NCBI GenBank assembly: GCA_009908725.1
Contig: JAAAOT010000082.1
Location: 1-36,922 of the forward strand
Direction of reading: 5' to 3'
Source of the DNA: Bacteroidota bacterium
GTDB taxonomy: Bacteria > Bacteroidota > Rhodothermia > Rhodothermales > Salinibacteraceae
Length of the DNA: 36,922 bases
In this document: positions 15,176 through 23,939 of the stretch, one piece after another
How positions within the stretch are numbered: the stretch's first letter is position 1
Layout of the letters: each line of letters opens with the position of its first letter
Position numbers and translations under genes: made by a program
Notes under the pieces: generated by a model
Told to the model about the DNA's origin: nothing
The model's database searches: none
The model's input: the letters and a program-made list of their open reading frames with translations, nothing else

Positions 15176-17017
15176 ATGCCCGGGATGGAGACTAAACGGC
15201 TCTATTCATTCGACATTTTCGATACCCTGTTGGCCCGCCAGTGCGAGGCAGATCAGGTGGCGCGAGATGTCATTGGATCCCGCCTGGGAAAAAGTGAGGA
15301 GGCCCGTCGGCTTCTTGATCGGGTGCGCCCGGCTGCCAAGCGCGCGGCTGACAACCGTCTAAAATGGGCGACGACGCTCGAGGACGTATACCGTGAGGCG
15401 GCCTTCATCATCGATACGACCGAGATCGACGGGCACGATCTCGTGCAGTCAGAGCTGGCATGCGAAATTGAGGCTCTGTACCCGATCCCTGAGAACGTTC
15501 AGAAACTCCGGGCAGCGCGTGCGCAGCGAGCCGATATCGTCTTCGTTTCGGACATGCATATTCGAGCACCTCGGCTTCAAGAGATTCTGCAACACTTTGG
15601 CCTGTGGAAAGAGGGGGACCGGATCTTTGTATCGTGCGATTTCGGTTTGACGAAAGCGGAAGGGCTATTTGATATTCTCATCGAAAACGGCCATCTGCCA
15701 GCGAAGGGTGTCGTTCACGTCGGAAACTCCTACGACTCAGATGTCCGACCGGCCGAAAGGGCCGGATTTGAGGCTGTTCATCTCGATCGGGGAAACGTGA
15801 ATGCCTATGAACGCAGTCTCGGAGCGTACTCACACGAAACGATGGGGCTCAGCGCCAGGCTGGCCGGAGCGTCCCGCTACGCCAGGCTGCACGTGCCTGC
15901 CGAGTCTCCTCATCACGGGCACCTGCGAGACGTTGCTGCCGGGGTCGTGAGCCCTGTACTTGTCCCCTTTGTGCTGTGGGCGCTCCGAAGAGCAGACAGG
16001 GAAGGTGTGAAACGGCTTTATTTTCCCCATCCAGAAGGGCACATCCTGTTTCAGATTGCCCGGCGTCTTGTCGAAAAGGGAGCCGATGTCGCCTGTGAGC
16101 CGCGAGCGATCTACGTAAGTCGGCAGGCACTCCGGTGTGCCTGCTCGGGGAAAGACGGGAAGGCGAACTGTGAGGATTGCGACGGCGACCCGGAACCTCT
16201 AGAGATTGGCTCGGCTGATTTGGTCGTCGATTACCTTCGGCAAGAAGGGCTTGGTGATGCCGGGCGCAACGGCATCGTCGAACACGGAGGGACCGGTTCG
16301 ATTCATGCCCTGCTCAACCGAGTCGTCGCGGCCACCGCTATGAACGATTTCACGGTCTGGGGTGGGTGTTTCGGCCTCACCAGTTCCGTACAGGATTTTC
16401 AGAACGCCCGGGAGGCATTTTTCTTCGACGAAAACCGCGGCGTGGGATGGAATCCGCTCCGTTCCGATACCGAATTGCAGCAGATGATGGAGGTCTTCTG
16501 TGCTTCGAACCACGGATCCGTCACGGGCTATCGGCGAAGCGCACCTCAACGGATCGATCCCGAAGTGGAGGAATCGAGCGAATCACGTTTGGAAGCGTGG
16601 GGGCTGCGCGTGGTCCACGACACGATCCACCGCTTTCTGGATGTGCTCGTTGTAGATGATCATCTCGCCCGCTTCGCAAAGCTACTCAGGCCACCGCAGG
16701 CAGAGATCATACACGCATTCTGGGAACGTCCCGGGCGTGGGGAGGCAAACGCATGGGGAGCTTTTCCGAGAGAATGGGTCACCGGCGACGGGAAAACCGT
16801 CGAACCGTGTGCGTCTGCCTACCACTGGTCAGACATAGTTGCGTTTGCTCGATATGGACGGAAAGGCCATGAGAAAATCCGACATCAGCGGAGTTGGCTG
16901 GAAGGATCGCTCGCGGTGTGTTCTGACAGCCTCAAGTACGTTCTACAAATCACAATGCGTCTCAGCAGGAAAGGACGACATCTGAAGGAACGCCTTTTCA
17001 AGTCCACACTCTTCTGA
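15176..17017 (+). CDS. Two-domain protein: HAD hydrolase plus COG5610-type C-terminal domain
   Basis: A 613-residue protein. The N-terminal HAD domain (about 7-220) has motif I SFDIFDTLL (nucleophile D13), motif II VFVSDMH (S125), motif III K160 in LTKAEG and motif IV VGNSYDSDV, in which the usual first Asp is N184 while D189 is kept. The C-terminal part (from about 255) matches the neighbouring protein at 17439-18860 (HLRDV, AGV, PVLV, FV-W-L-RA, YVSRQ, DYLRQEG, GSIHA, EAFFFD). Here the likely active-site motifs have changed: HPEG (285-288) in place of SRDG and EHGGTGS (369-375) in place of DVGWKGS. A CxC-x8-CxxC cluster (C321, C323, C332, C335) replaces a longer segment. The open frame reaches 15011 inside the GT8 gene, so ATG 15176 or 15185 is the likely start. 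Function in glycan assembly is inferred from context only. Confidence 0.75.
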   Translation: MPGMETKRLYSFDIFDTLLARQCEADQVARDVIGSRLGKSEEARRLLDRVRPAAKRAADNRLKWATTLEDVYREAAFIIDTTEIDGHDLVQSELACEIEALYPIPENVQKLRAARAQRADIVFVSDMHIRAPRLQEILQHFGLWKEGDRIFVSCDFGLTKAEGLFDILIENGHLPAKGVVHVGNSYDSDVRPAERAGFEAVHLDRGNVNAYERSLGAYSHETMGLSARLAGASRYARLHVPAESPHHGHLRDVAAGVVSPVLVPFVLWALRRADREGVKRLYFPHPEGHILFQIARRLVEKGADVACEPRAIYVSRQALRCACSGKDGKANCEDCDGDPEPLEIGSADLVVDYLRQEGLGDAGRNGIVEHGGTGSIHALLNRVVAATAMNDFTVWGGCFGLTSSVQDFQNAREAFFFDENRGVGWNPLRSDTELQQMMEVFCASNHGSVTGYRRSAPQRIDPEVEESSESRLEAWGLRVVHDTIHRFLDVLVVDDHLARFAKLLRPPQAEIIHAFWERPGRGEANAWGAFPREWVTGDGKTVEPCASAYHWSDIVAFARYGRKGHEKIRHQRSWLEGSLAVCSDSLKYVLQITMRLSRKGRHLKERLFKSTLF

Positions 17018-17438
17018 TACGAATATTCCACAGGAAAACGCTGAAAGGACGCGTGCATCCGTTGCTATGCGGGACCCGACCCGCGTAGCCTTCACCGTGC
17101 GGTCCGCAGGTTCTCCGGCCCAGGCGTGTCGAAATGGATCAGGAGAACGTCCGTAGTGCCCTCTGACGGCGCATTGATATGTCGTAATAAGATACTGCCT
17201 CTTGGCGAGTGTAGGCCTAGTCTTGTCGGGAAATACCGTATTGGACGGTCTAGCATCGATCCGTACGGGCCATCCCCGACGCGTTAGCTTGTCGGCGCAG
17301 AAGAGCATTCTGCGGGTGGTAGCTCCATCGCGTTGCGGATGCCTGAACGTGGAAACCAGCGACGGTACCGGGGGAGAGCGAGGCTATTCTCTCATCGGGA
17401 TCCGATCTTTCGCACGAACTGACTACAAAGGTTGCATA
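17018..17438. other. Intergenic region between the two related proteins
   Basis: 421 bases. The frame of the downstream gene stays open back to about 17202, but that extension has Cys- and Arg-rich noise-like sequence and no good start, so I treat it as non-coding. It is possible that the region is a decayed remnant of an N-terminal HAD domain, but no HAD motif is legible. No clear hairpin or promoter was seen. Confidence 0.4.
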
Positions 17439-18860
17439 ATGAGTACTCCGCAGGTGCGCCCGAGTCGATACGAGAACGTGCTCCGTAAACATGGGCATTC
17501 GACACACGGGTTTAGCGAGTCCCTCGCCGATGCCGCAGTCCGGGCAAGGAGCACGGTCACGTGTGATGGGAACCATGAGATGCATCTGCGGGATGTCACG
17601 GCTGGCGTCATCGCGCCTGTGCTCGTCTCCTTTGTATTCTGGACCTTACATCGAGCCCGGGAGCAGGGGATCAACCGGCTGTACTTTCTTTCAAGAGACG
17701 GGCAGATCCTTCATCACATCGCAACGCGCCTCGCAGCCGAGACGCCGGCCATGCACTGCGACACGCGGTACCTGTACGTGAGCCGGCAATCCCTGGGGCG
17801 GGCGTGCTTAAGTGCGGGTGCCGTGGATGACGACTGGATTTGGTCGGACACGTCCGCGTCGACGGGCGAACAGATGCTTGAGCGCATCGGGACGAGCCTG
17901 AGTGATGCTAGCGTCCTCCTCTCAGATGCGGAGATCCGTGCGTTCAAGCACCAGCCGGTCACGGATGCGGTGAAGCAAACGATCAAGAAGCGCATCCTAC
18001 CGGCGCTGAGTAATCACTCGGGGCAATCCGGGACGCCACACGGGGGCTTCGCTCTCGACTATTTGCGGCAAGAGGGAGTGGGACAAGACGCTCCCACCGG
18101 CCTGGTTGACGTCGGATGGAAAGGCTCTATCCACGCTATGATTAACCACATTGCCGAAACGAATGCGTTGCGAGATGACCCCCTGTGGGGAGGCTTCTTT
18201 GGTCTCGTCCCTTCCGACCATGGGTTTGCTTCCTGTCGGGAGGCCTTCTTCTTCGATGTCACGCGTGGGGACGGTGAAGATCCGCTACGGCCGGGCTCGA
18301 GCATTTACGGATTAATGGAAGCATTCTGCGCGGCCGACCACGGTACCGTCATCGGATATCGGTGCGATGCCGATGGACGCGTCGTACCCGTCCTTGAGCC
18401 GACGTGGGGCCGTCGAATGGAGGCGTGGGGACTTGATGTCGTCACGGCAACCGTCGACACATTCATCGATGCATTTACCTTTGATGGTGAGTTCGGACGA
18501 GTCTACCAAGCGCTGCGCACGCCGCTGGCTGAAATTATCACACGATTCTGGCGCGACCCCACGGTGGAAGAAGCGAACGCGTTTGGACAGTTCCCGCGGG
18601 AACTCGGGCAGGGCGATGAAATCCACTCTGAACCGTTTGCCATGTCGTATCGATGGCGCGACGTGCTTGCGTTTGCCAAGCACGGGCGGGAAGCGGACAA
18701 GGCCCGCGGCCATCACTATACATGGCATGAAGGCTCGATGGCGATCACGTCGCCGCTTGTCCAACACGCCATTCGTGCGGTGCTACGGTCTGGGCGAACC
18801 GTGAAGCGGTGTGCGGAGGTGTTTTCGCGACGGTGGGACACCGCGTCACGGATTCGGTAG
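17439..18860 (+). CDS. Stand-alone C-terminal domain of a COG5610-type HAD-associated protein
   Basis: A 473-residue paralogue of the C-terminal part of the protein at 15176-17017, without the HAD half. After a 50-residue leader it begins HLRDVTAGVIAPVLVSF. It carries LYFLSRDGQ (S85-R86-D87-G88), YVSRQSLGRAC, an extra stretch of about 70 residues where the paralogue has its Cys cluster, FALDYLRQEGVG, VDVGWKGSIHA (D224, W227, K228), WGGFFGL, CREAFFFD and a Trp-rich end (MSYRWRDVLAFAKHG). In proteins of this kind that I recall from polysaccharide clusters, SRDG and D-GW-GS are the best conserved motifs of this half, so they are likely functional here. ATG 17439 is chosen because similarity starts soon after. 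Role unknown; glycan assembly or modification is inferred from the flanking GT8 genes. Confidence 0.7.
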   Translation: MSTPQVRPSRYENVLRKHGHSTHGFSESLADAAVRARSTVTCDGNHEMHLRDVTAGVIAPVLVSFVFWTLHRAREQGINRLYFLSRDGQILHHIATRLAAETPAMHCDTRYLYVSRQSLGRACLSAGAVDDDWIWSDTSASTGEQMLERIGTSLSDASVLLSDAEIRAFKHQPVTDAVKQTIKKRILPALSNHSGQSGTPHGGFALDYLRQEGVGQDAPTGLVDVGWKGSIHAMINHIAETNALRDDPLWGGFFGLVPSDHGFASCREAFFFDVTRGDGEDPLRPGSSIYGLMEAFCAADHGTVIGYRCDADGRVVPVLEPTWGRRMEAWGLDVVTATVDTFIDAFTFDGEFGRVYQALRTPLAEIITRFWRDPTVEEANAFGQFPRELGQGDEIHSEPFAMSYRWRDVLAFAKHGREADKARGHHYTWHEGSMAITSPLVQHAIRAVLRSGRTVKRCAEVFSRRWDTASRIR

Positions 18861-18902
18861 CCCGGTGTATAAGAGAGTACGAACGGGTTCGCATGTCCGT
18901 GG

Positions 18903-18944
18903 GCTGACGTGGCTATGCTGACGTTTCTATGCTGACGTGGTTAT
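18903..18944. repeat. 14-bp tandem repeat, three copies, in convergent gap
   Basis: Units at 18903-18916, 18917-18930 and 18931-18944 read GCTGACGTGGCTAT, GCTGACGTTTCTAT and GCTGACGTGGTTAT. The third copy overlaps the TAA stop (18941-18943 on the minus strand) of the GT8 gene, so repeat changes could alter the end of that protein. It lies between convergent genes. Confidence 0.85.
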
Positions 18945-19942
18945 GTCGCTACGCCGCCGCGCTTCAGTCCAATTTTGTGGCGTAGTGGACGGGTGAAATC
19001 CTTCAGGAAGCGCATGGACTCCTGAACATGAAGGTTGCTACGCCAGAGAGCGTATTCAGGCGTCGAGAACCACCCGCTCTTCCGGAAGTGGTGGAAGAAT
19101 CGGTTCCGATGCGGATGGTCACAGCCGACCTGCCATGGCTTTCGGTCCTGCGTGTAGTGAATGATGCCAGGGGCGGACCGGATTTGCTCGAGCTCGTCCC
19201 GGGGTGGCACGCCGTCGTACCCGAAGCGCTGGTATAAGGCCTCATCGAGGTACCAGTTCAATACGTTCCACTTCGCAGGGAGTGGCTTCCAGCGTCCGGC
19301 CAACACCGCGTTGAACCCGCCCTGATTGCCCTTGATGTTGAGCTGGGGCCCGTATTCATGTAGGTACTCAAGGACGCGCCGCCCGACCTGCTCCTTGCGC
19401 CATCGCTCCATGTCGATCAGCAACACGCCTGAATTGAAGTATGGTGCGTCCGGATCGAGGTCAAGTTCTTTCCAGCGGCTGAGCCCGGACGCAGGGCACG
19501 AAACAGCGCGTTCCTTTACCGCACCGATGATGTTGCCGTCGAGGTCGGTCGTCAGTAGCGAGGAAACGTCCTTTTCCACGATAACATCGCAGTCCAGATA
19601 AAGTACGCGTTGGTGGTGCTGAGGGATAAGTCGATCGATCAGAGGGCGATAGAAGATCGTATGCGTCCAGCCGTCCATGATGTGCAGATCGAACGCAGAA
19701 AGATGCTCCTGCTCGTCAACCGGTATAAAGGAGAGGCTCACGTTCACCGACGCGGTATTGGCCACGGACCGCAACCGGGCCTTTGTCGTCCCGTCGAGTC
19801 CGGGGTGAAGGATGTAAATGTTAATGTGGGAGTATCCGGTAAGCGTTGCCAGCACCGATCGCATAGCGGCAGCCATCCCTATGGCGTAGTGGTGATCGCC
19901 GCTAAATACGATCGTAGGAGCATCACGATACGAGTCGGTCAT
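18941..19942 (-). CDS. Family 8 glycosyltransferase (third of three)
   Basis: A 333-residue GT8 enzyme on the minus strand. It shows IVFSGDHHYAIGMAAAMRS at the N-terminus, the metal-binding D117-C-D119 in LYLDCDVIV, PYFNSGVLLIDMERW, KGNQGGFNAVL, PAKWNVLNWY and IIHYTQDRKPW near the end. The C-terminal segment with HP, FF, F-KSGW and EYALWR resembles the two GT8 proteins on the plus strand, so the three form a local family. It converges on the gene ending at 18860; its stop lies inside a 14-bp tandem repeat. Upstream is a 289-bp divergent gap shared with the sulfotransferase gene. Donor and acceptor are unknown. Confidence 0.9.
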   Translation of the reverse strand: MTDSYRDAPTIVFSGDHHYAIGMAAAMRSVLATLTGYSHINIYILHPGLDGTTKARLRSVANTASVNVSLSFIPVDEQEHLSAFDLHIMDGWTHTIFYRPLIDRLIPQHHQRVLYLDCDVIVEKDVSSLLTTDLDGNIIGAVKERAVSCPASGLSRWKELDLDPDAPYFNSGVLLIDMERWRKEQVGRRVLEYLHEYGPQLNIKGNQGGFNAVLAGRWKPLPAKWNVLNWYLDEALYQRFGYDGVPPRDELEQIRSAPGIIHYTQDRKPWQVGCDHPHRNRFFHHFRKSGWFSTPEYALWRSNLHVQESMRFLKDFTRPLRHKIGLKRGGVAT

Positions 19943-20231
19943 TATGCACAGCTCTCTGCTGAGAGGTCGTCAGGAATATGGATTAGGAAGTGCCTGAAAG
20001 AGCAGGGGTTCGGGCCGAACCTGCTTGACGGGCGGCTCAGCTGTACCTTTCATTTCTCTTGCTACGTTGCGCCCGGCCCAACGCGCGCGGCGACACGGTG
20101 TGTGAGATTCGAAAGCGAGCGAGCGGACGTAACGTGCGCGGGTGGGATGGCAGTTGCCGCATCGTCGGGTCGGCGCGGGCGAGCCCCGTGGACGGTAGCG
20201 CCCATGACCATAATCGTCCAGTACTAAACCA

Positions 20232-21062
20232 ATGCACAACCCGATCCATCGAATCAGTCCCGAACTGTGGTTTGCACTTCGACCCACCGCATGCCGTGTA
20301 CTGGGAAAGTTATCTATCTTCCATCAGTCGTATACGCCATTTGTTGTTTTCTCTACACCGCGAAGCGGCAGCACGCTTCTGATTAAGTCGCTACAGCGTC
20401 ACCCGCACATCGTTACCCGCGACGAGGTCCTTAATCCTGCTGACCCCGCATGCGTTGAGGGACGCCCGATCGAGTCGTTGCGCCGCGTATATCTTCCCCA
20501 ACCTCCTTCTGTCGAGGCGGTGGGTTGCAAGATTCATTACATGCAAAGCCCGTTCGGAAAAGATGTCTCCTTCGAAGGGTCCGATACGGATATTGCGTGC
20601 CAGTGGCTTCGACGGTCGAAGCCCGATCTCAAGATCATACATCTGGTAAGGGAGAACCGACTCCGTGTGCAGGTCAGTCTTCTTCTGGCGCATGCCTCAA
20701 ATCGTTGGTTTGTCCCGAGATCCTCTTCGCTAGATGACCAAAGTGGAAAACCGAAGAGGGTCGCTTTGGATGTGGACGCTTGGGCAGACTACATGGCGCG
20801 TACGGCGAAGCGGCGGAAAGAGGTGTTTTCGTATTTCGATCAGGAGTCTGTTTTCCGCGTGACGTACTCCGAGCTCGTTCAGGACTGGAACGGCGCTACC
20901 CGACGCCTACAGTCTTTCCTCGGGGTGGAGCCATGCGCAATACCGCAGGAAACCCGGAAACAGAATCCAGAGCCGCTCGCCGAGCTCATTGAGAATTATG
21001 CGGAGGTTGAATCCGTTCTCCGGGGTACCGATCAAGAATGGATGCTGGACGATGAGTATTGA
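20232..21062 (+). CDS. PAPS-dependent sulfotransferase
   Basis: A 276-residue enzyme of the bacterial carbohydrate sulfotransferase type (NodH/Stf0-like), which moves sulfate from PAPS to a glycan. The 5'-phosphosulfate loop STPRSGSTLL lies at residues 41-50 and the 3'-phosphate segment HLVRENRLRVQVSLLLA at about 136-152, with Ser placed as in the family. A late FRVTYSELVQDW and a C-terminal segment with LGVE complete the fold. The start at ATG 20232 is 40 residues before the PAPS loop. It stands alone on the plus strand, divergent from a GT8 gene and convergent with a GT2 gene. Its place within the polysaccharide locus suggests that the polymer is sulfated. The acceptor sugar is unknown. Confidence 0.85.
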   Translation: MHNPIHRISPELWFALRPTACRVLGKLSIFHQSYTPFVVFSTPRSGSTLLIKSLQRHPHIVTRDEVLNPADPACVEGRPIESLRRVYLPQPPSVEAVGCKIHYMQSPFGKDVSFEGSDTDIACQWLRRSKPDLKIIHLVRENRLRVQVSLLLAHASNRWFVPRSSSLDDQSGKPKRVALDVDAWADYMARTAKRRKEVFSYFDQESVFRVTYSELVQDWNGATRRLQSFLGVEPCAIPQETRKQNPEPLAELIENYAEVESVLRGTDQEWMLDDEY

Positions 21063-21124
21063 TGATGCATGGTACAACCCCGTCCGGGCAGCGTGCGGCT
21101 TCATCGTCCGGCGCCGGCACAAAA

Positions 21125-22117
21125 CTAGACTTCCACCGAACGGGCATTCTGGACCTTTCCTCGAAACTCTCTCACGAGTAACCGCAACCGCGACGCAATG
21201 GAAGAGGGTAAGAGGACGCCCAGGGCCTTCGAAACGGGGTGCGGCATGTGTCGAAAACCAAACGCCCGTCCAATTTCAATGTACGCTCTAAACCGCTTAT
21301 AGCTGTCCGGGAGGGCGTCGGCCTGCATGCAGCAAATCAGGCTAAAGAACTCGTTGGCTCGGCTCCGCATGCCGGCACGCCACGGTTCATCGGAAAGCCG
21401 TACGATGAGGTCTCGGTGGCGACAGTAATCGTCGATCCACTCCTGAAGGTCGGTTCGAGTTGTGATGCGCATGTCGTGCTCCCGGCAACTTGCCTTTACG
21501 GCGCGCAGGTCCAGCCCATCGGCCTGGAAGACCATGCGCGCAAACGTTGAAACATCAACAAGCAGCTCGTCAGCCGGGAATCCCCCGACGACCCGGAGCA
21601 TCTCCGTATTCAACAGCGTGGACGAAAAGTACCAGTATACCCTGGTGTCGAGCCATGCATGGAGGTATGCCTCGCGTCGCAGCCCCACGGCTCGGTTCGG
21701 ATGCTCGCACGTTGTGCGTCCCTGCTCGTCAACGATTCGGGTTCCGGTCCGGATGTAACTCCATTTCGTATCGTAGTTTGCCGCCTGAAGGCACGTCGCG
21801 ACCATATCGGTATCGATGGCGTCGTCGTCGTGAAGCATGAGGAAATACGAGCCACTCGCGACGTCAAGACAGCGCTGGAAGTTACGAAAGGGCCCCACAT
21901 TTTCTGAATTCCGAACGTACCGAAGATCCGGGTAGTCCGCCTGGTAGGAGCGGACAAGTTCCGGCGTGCCATCGGTCGAACAGTTATCCACTACGACCAC
22001 ATCAACACGGTCATAGGTCTGGTTGAGCGCCGATTCTAGCGCCGTACGCAAGAACTGGCCCGCCCGGTTATACGTCGGGATCGCGATCGTGACGACTGGT
22101 TTGGACTCGTTTCTCAT
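21125..22117 (-). CDS. Family 2 glycosyltransferase
   Basis: An inverting GT-A enzyme of 330 residues. The nucleotide-binding start VVTIAIPTYNRAG is followed by VVVVDNCSTDGT and by MLHDDDAID, in which the Asp triad at 97-99 forms the DxD metal site. Later come a W-F-S stretch and GGFPAD. The frame is open to an upstream ATG at 22174, which would add 19 residues without a motif; I chose the ATG at 22117 because the domain begins 7 residues on. It is the last gene of the minus-strand operon that starts with the cytidylyltransferase gene. This suggests it may use the sugar nucleotide made by that operon, which is inference. Confidence 0.88.
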   Translation of the reverse strand: MRNESKPVVTIAIPTYNRAGQFLRTALESALNQTYDRVDVVVVDNCSTDGTPELVRSYQADYPDLRYVRNSENVGPFRNFQRCLDVASGSYFLMLHDDDAIDTDMVATCLQAANYDTKWSYIRTGTRIVDEQGRTTCEHPNRAVGLRREAYLHAWLDTRVYWYFSSTLLNTEMLRVVGGFPADELLVDVSTFARMVFQADGLDLRAVKASCREHDMRITTRTDLQEWIDDYCRHRDLIVRLSDEPWRAGMRSRANEFFSLICCMQADALPDSYKRFRAYIEIGRAFGFRHMPHPVSKALGVLLPSSIASRLRLLVREFRGKVQNARSVEV

Positions 22118-22218
22118 CGGTATTCGCCCGGCGTATTCGAGTGGTTTCAGCGTTGGGGCTTCTCTCGTGTGCACGTAGACGGCGTGGGGTCACAGGTCAT
22201 GTGCACACGGGTGCGGTA

Positions 22219-23871
22219 CTACATTTCGAGTTTCGTTTTAAGATGGTCTGCCAATCGGAGCGATAGAGCAGCAATGGTCAGTGTTGGGTTCGCACATCCG
22301 GCGGTTGGAAAAACGGAGGACCCGGCGATGTAGGCGTTGTCGACGCCATGGATCTTGCAGGTTTCATCGACGACCCCGTCCTGAGGTGTTCGGCTCATGC
22401 GGGTCGTCCCCATGTGATGGTAGCCCCCACGAACCGACTCACGTTTGATGCTATCGATCGACGCGACGTGCACGCGCCCGATGCCGGCCCGTCGCACGGC
22501 CCGGTCCAACAGCTGCTGGGACCGTTGGATGCTGCGCGTGTCCAGCGGCTGCAACTGCCAGTGTAGCTGCGCCCGGGGCTGTCCTAGCGCGTCTTTCTCC
22601 GTCCCGATCTGCACACGGCTTTCGGGGTTCGGAACTTGCTCGGTCATCTGAAACAGCCGATAGCTTTCTGCGGCTGGCGTTTGGGTTCCGACGTGCTGGT
22701 GGAAGCGCTTACGCAGCTTGTGGTAGGCGATGCGGGCAATATCCGGGGCCCCCGACGCGGCCGTTGCCGCAGCGCGAACCGGGTGCTCAACCGGCCGGCG
22801 ATCTCTCATTCCCAGGAAGAGGTGTCGGAGGGCCTTGTAGCCGTCCGACGTGTGCTTTCGCCAGTGTCCATCCGTCGTGGGCCTCAGTTCGGTACAGTAA
22901 TTCGGGAGCCCTTCGCGTCGCAGGGTCTCATGCGATAGCTTCAGGTATCCGAGAATGACCGTGCCGTTGGTCTTGTGCATGCGGTACAGGGCGTACCGCT
23001 GGAATTGCTCTGGATCGGAAGGAATAAACCACCCCCCGCTCGGGTACCCGGTGCTCGTGTGCAGGTGCTCCATGAAGAAGCGTCCCACAAGGTCGTGGTC
23101 GTTTCCCAGCCCGTTGGGACGGCTCCGGTTCGAGAGCAGCAGAAGCCGGGGGGTTTGAATACCACCCGCAGCCACGACGACGGTCGAAGCCATGACGCGG
23201 AGCGATCGCCCGGTCAATGTTTTCGCCTCGACTCCTGAGACCCATGTACCAGCATCATTCGTCGTCAACTCCGTCGTCGTCGCATTCGTTAACAGCCGGA
23301 CATTGGACGCCGCCGCTGCCTCTCGACCGTATTGATCTCGAAACAAGGACGCATCCCCAAACTGGTAAATCGTGGTCTCGACATCCGTGTCTGGAAACGA
23401 GATGGGCGGCGCTTCGAAAGATTGCCCCCAGTGGCTGGCCGTGTAGTCGTACGGGCCGAGGTTAAAGAGCGCGTGTGCTGCAGTGTAGTACGGGTCCAGA
23501 TCGGCCTTTTCAATCGGCCAGCCGCTGTAGGGAATCTCGGGCCGCTCCATGAAGTCGATCGCATCCAGGCTGCGCAAGCGGACGCCCGTCGCACCATCGG
23601 GGCGGTCGATATTCCAGGCCCAACTGGTTCCGCCGACGGCGCGCTTGCATGCGTCGTCAAGTGCAAAGTAAGACTGCCCCGTCACATCACCGCGAGCCAG
23701 GTTCTGCGTGTCGTCCGCAGGACGCTCGCCACCGCTCTCCAGGATGACCACCTCGGTTGACGTCCCGGCGAACTCGCGAGCCAGGGTCAATCCGGCCACC
23801 CCCGCGCCGATGATGCAGAGATCGGCCTCAATCGTTTTGTGATCCGGTAGCGTACGTGCGTCGATCAGCAT
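22219..23871 (-). CDS. GMC-family FAD-dependent oxidoreductase
   Basis: A 550-residue flavoenzyme. The N-terminal dinucleotide-binding motif IIGAGVAGLTLA holds G22, G24 and G27, followed by VVILESGG. A GGTSWAWN region lies near residue 80, VVVAAGGIQTPRLLL in the middle, and the GMC C-terminal domain holds GGYHHMGTTRM with the catalytic His pair at 485-486 and GCANPTLT with N528. By family it oxidises an alcohol (often a sugar or polyol) to a carbonyl, passing electrons to oxygen or a carrier. It sits between the SAF-protein and GT2 genes, with 68-bp and about 101-bp gaps. In this setting it may oxidise a sugar precursor or a lipid-linked sugar. No signal peptide is seen, so it is probably cytoplasmic. 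Confidence 0.88.
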   Translation of the reverse strand: MLIDARTLPDHKTIEADLCIIGAGVAGLTLAREFAGTSTEVVILESGGERPADDTQNLARGDVTGQSYFALDDACKRAVGGTSWAWNIDRPDGATGVRLRSLDAIDFMERPEIPYSGWPIEKADLDPYYTAAHALFNLGPYDYTASHWGQSFEAPPISFPDTDVETTIYQFGDASLFRDQYGREAAAASNVRLLTNATTTELTTNDAGTWVSGVEAKTLTGRSLRVMASTVVVAAGGIQTPRLLLLSNRSRPNGLGNDHDLVGRFFMEHLHTSTGYPSGGWFIPSDPEQFQRYALYRMHKTNGTVILGYLKLSHETLRREGLPNYCTELRPTTDGHWRKHTSDGYKALRHLFLGMRDRRPVEHPVRAAATAASGAPDIARIAYHKLRKRFHQHVGTQTPAAESYRLFQMTEQVPNPESRVQIGTEKDALGQPRAQLHWQLQPLDTRSIQRSQQLLDRAVRRAGIGRVHVASIDSIKRESVRGGYHHMGTTRMSRTPQDGVVDETCKIHGVDNAYIAGSSVFPTAGCANPTLTIAALSLRLADHLKTKLEM

Positions 23872-23939
23872 CTTATCCCATGTCGTGGGGCACGACTCTC
23901 ATGGATGTAATGGTGCATTCAGGCGTCCTCAAGAGCAGG

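Noticed and set aside
17202-17438. Upstream extension of the stand-alone paralogue
   Set aside because: Noise-like sequence with no ATG start and no HAD motif.
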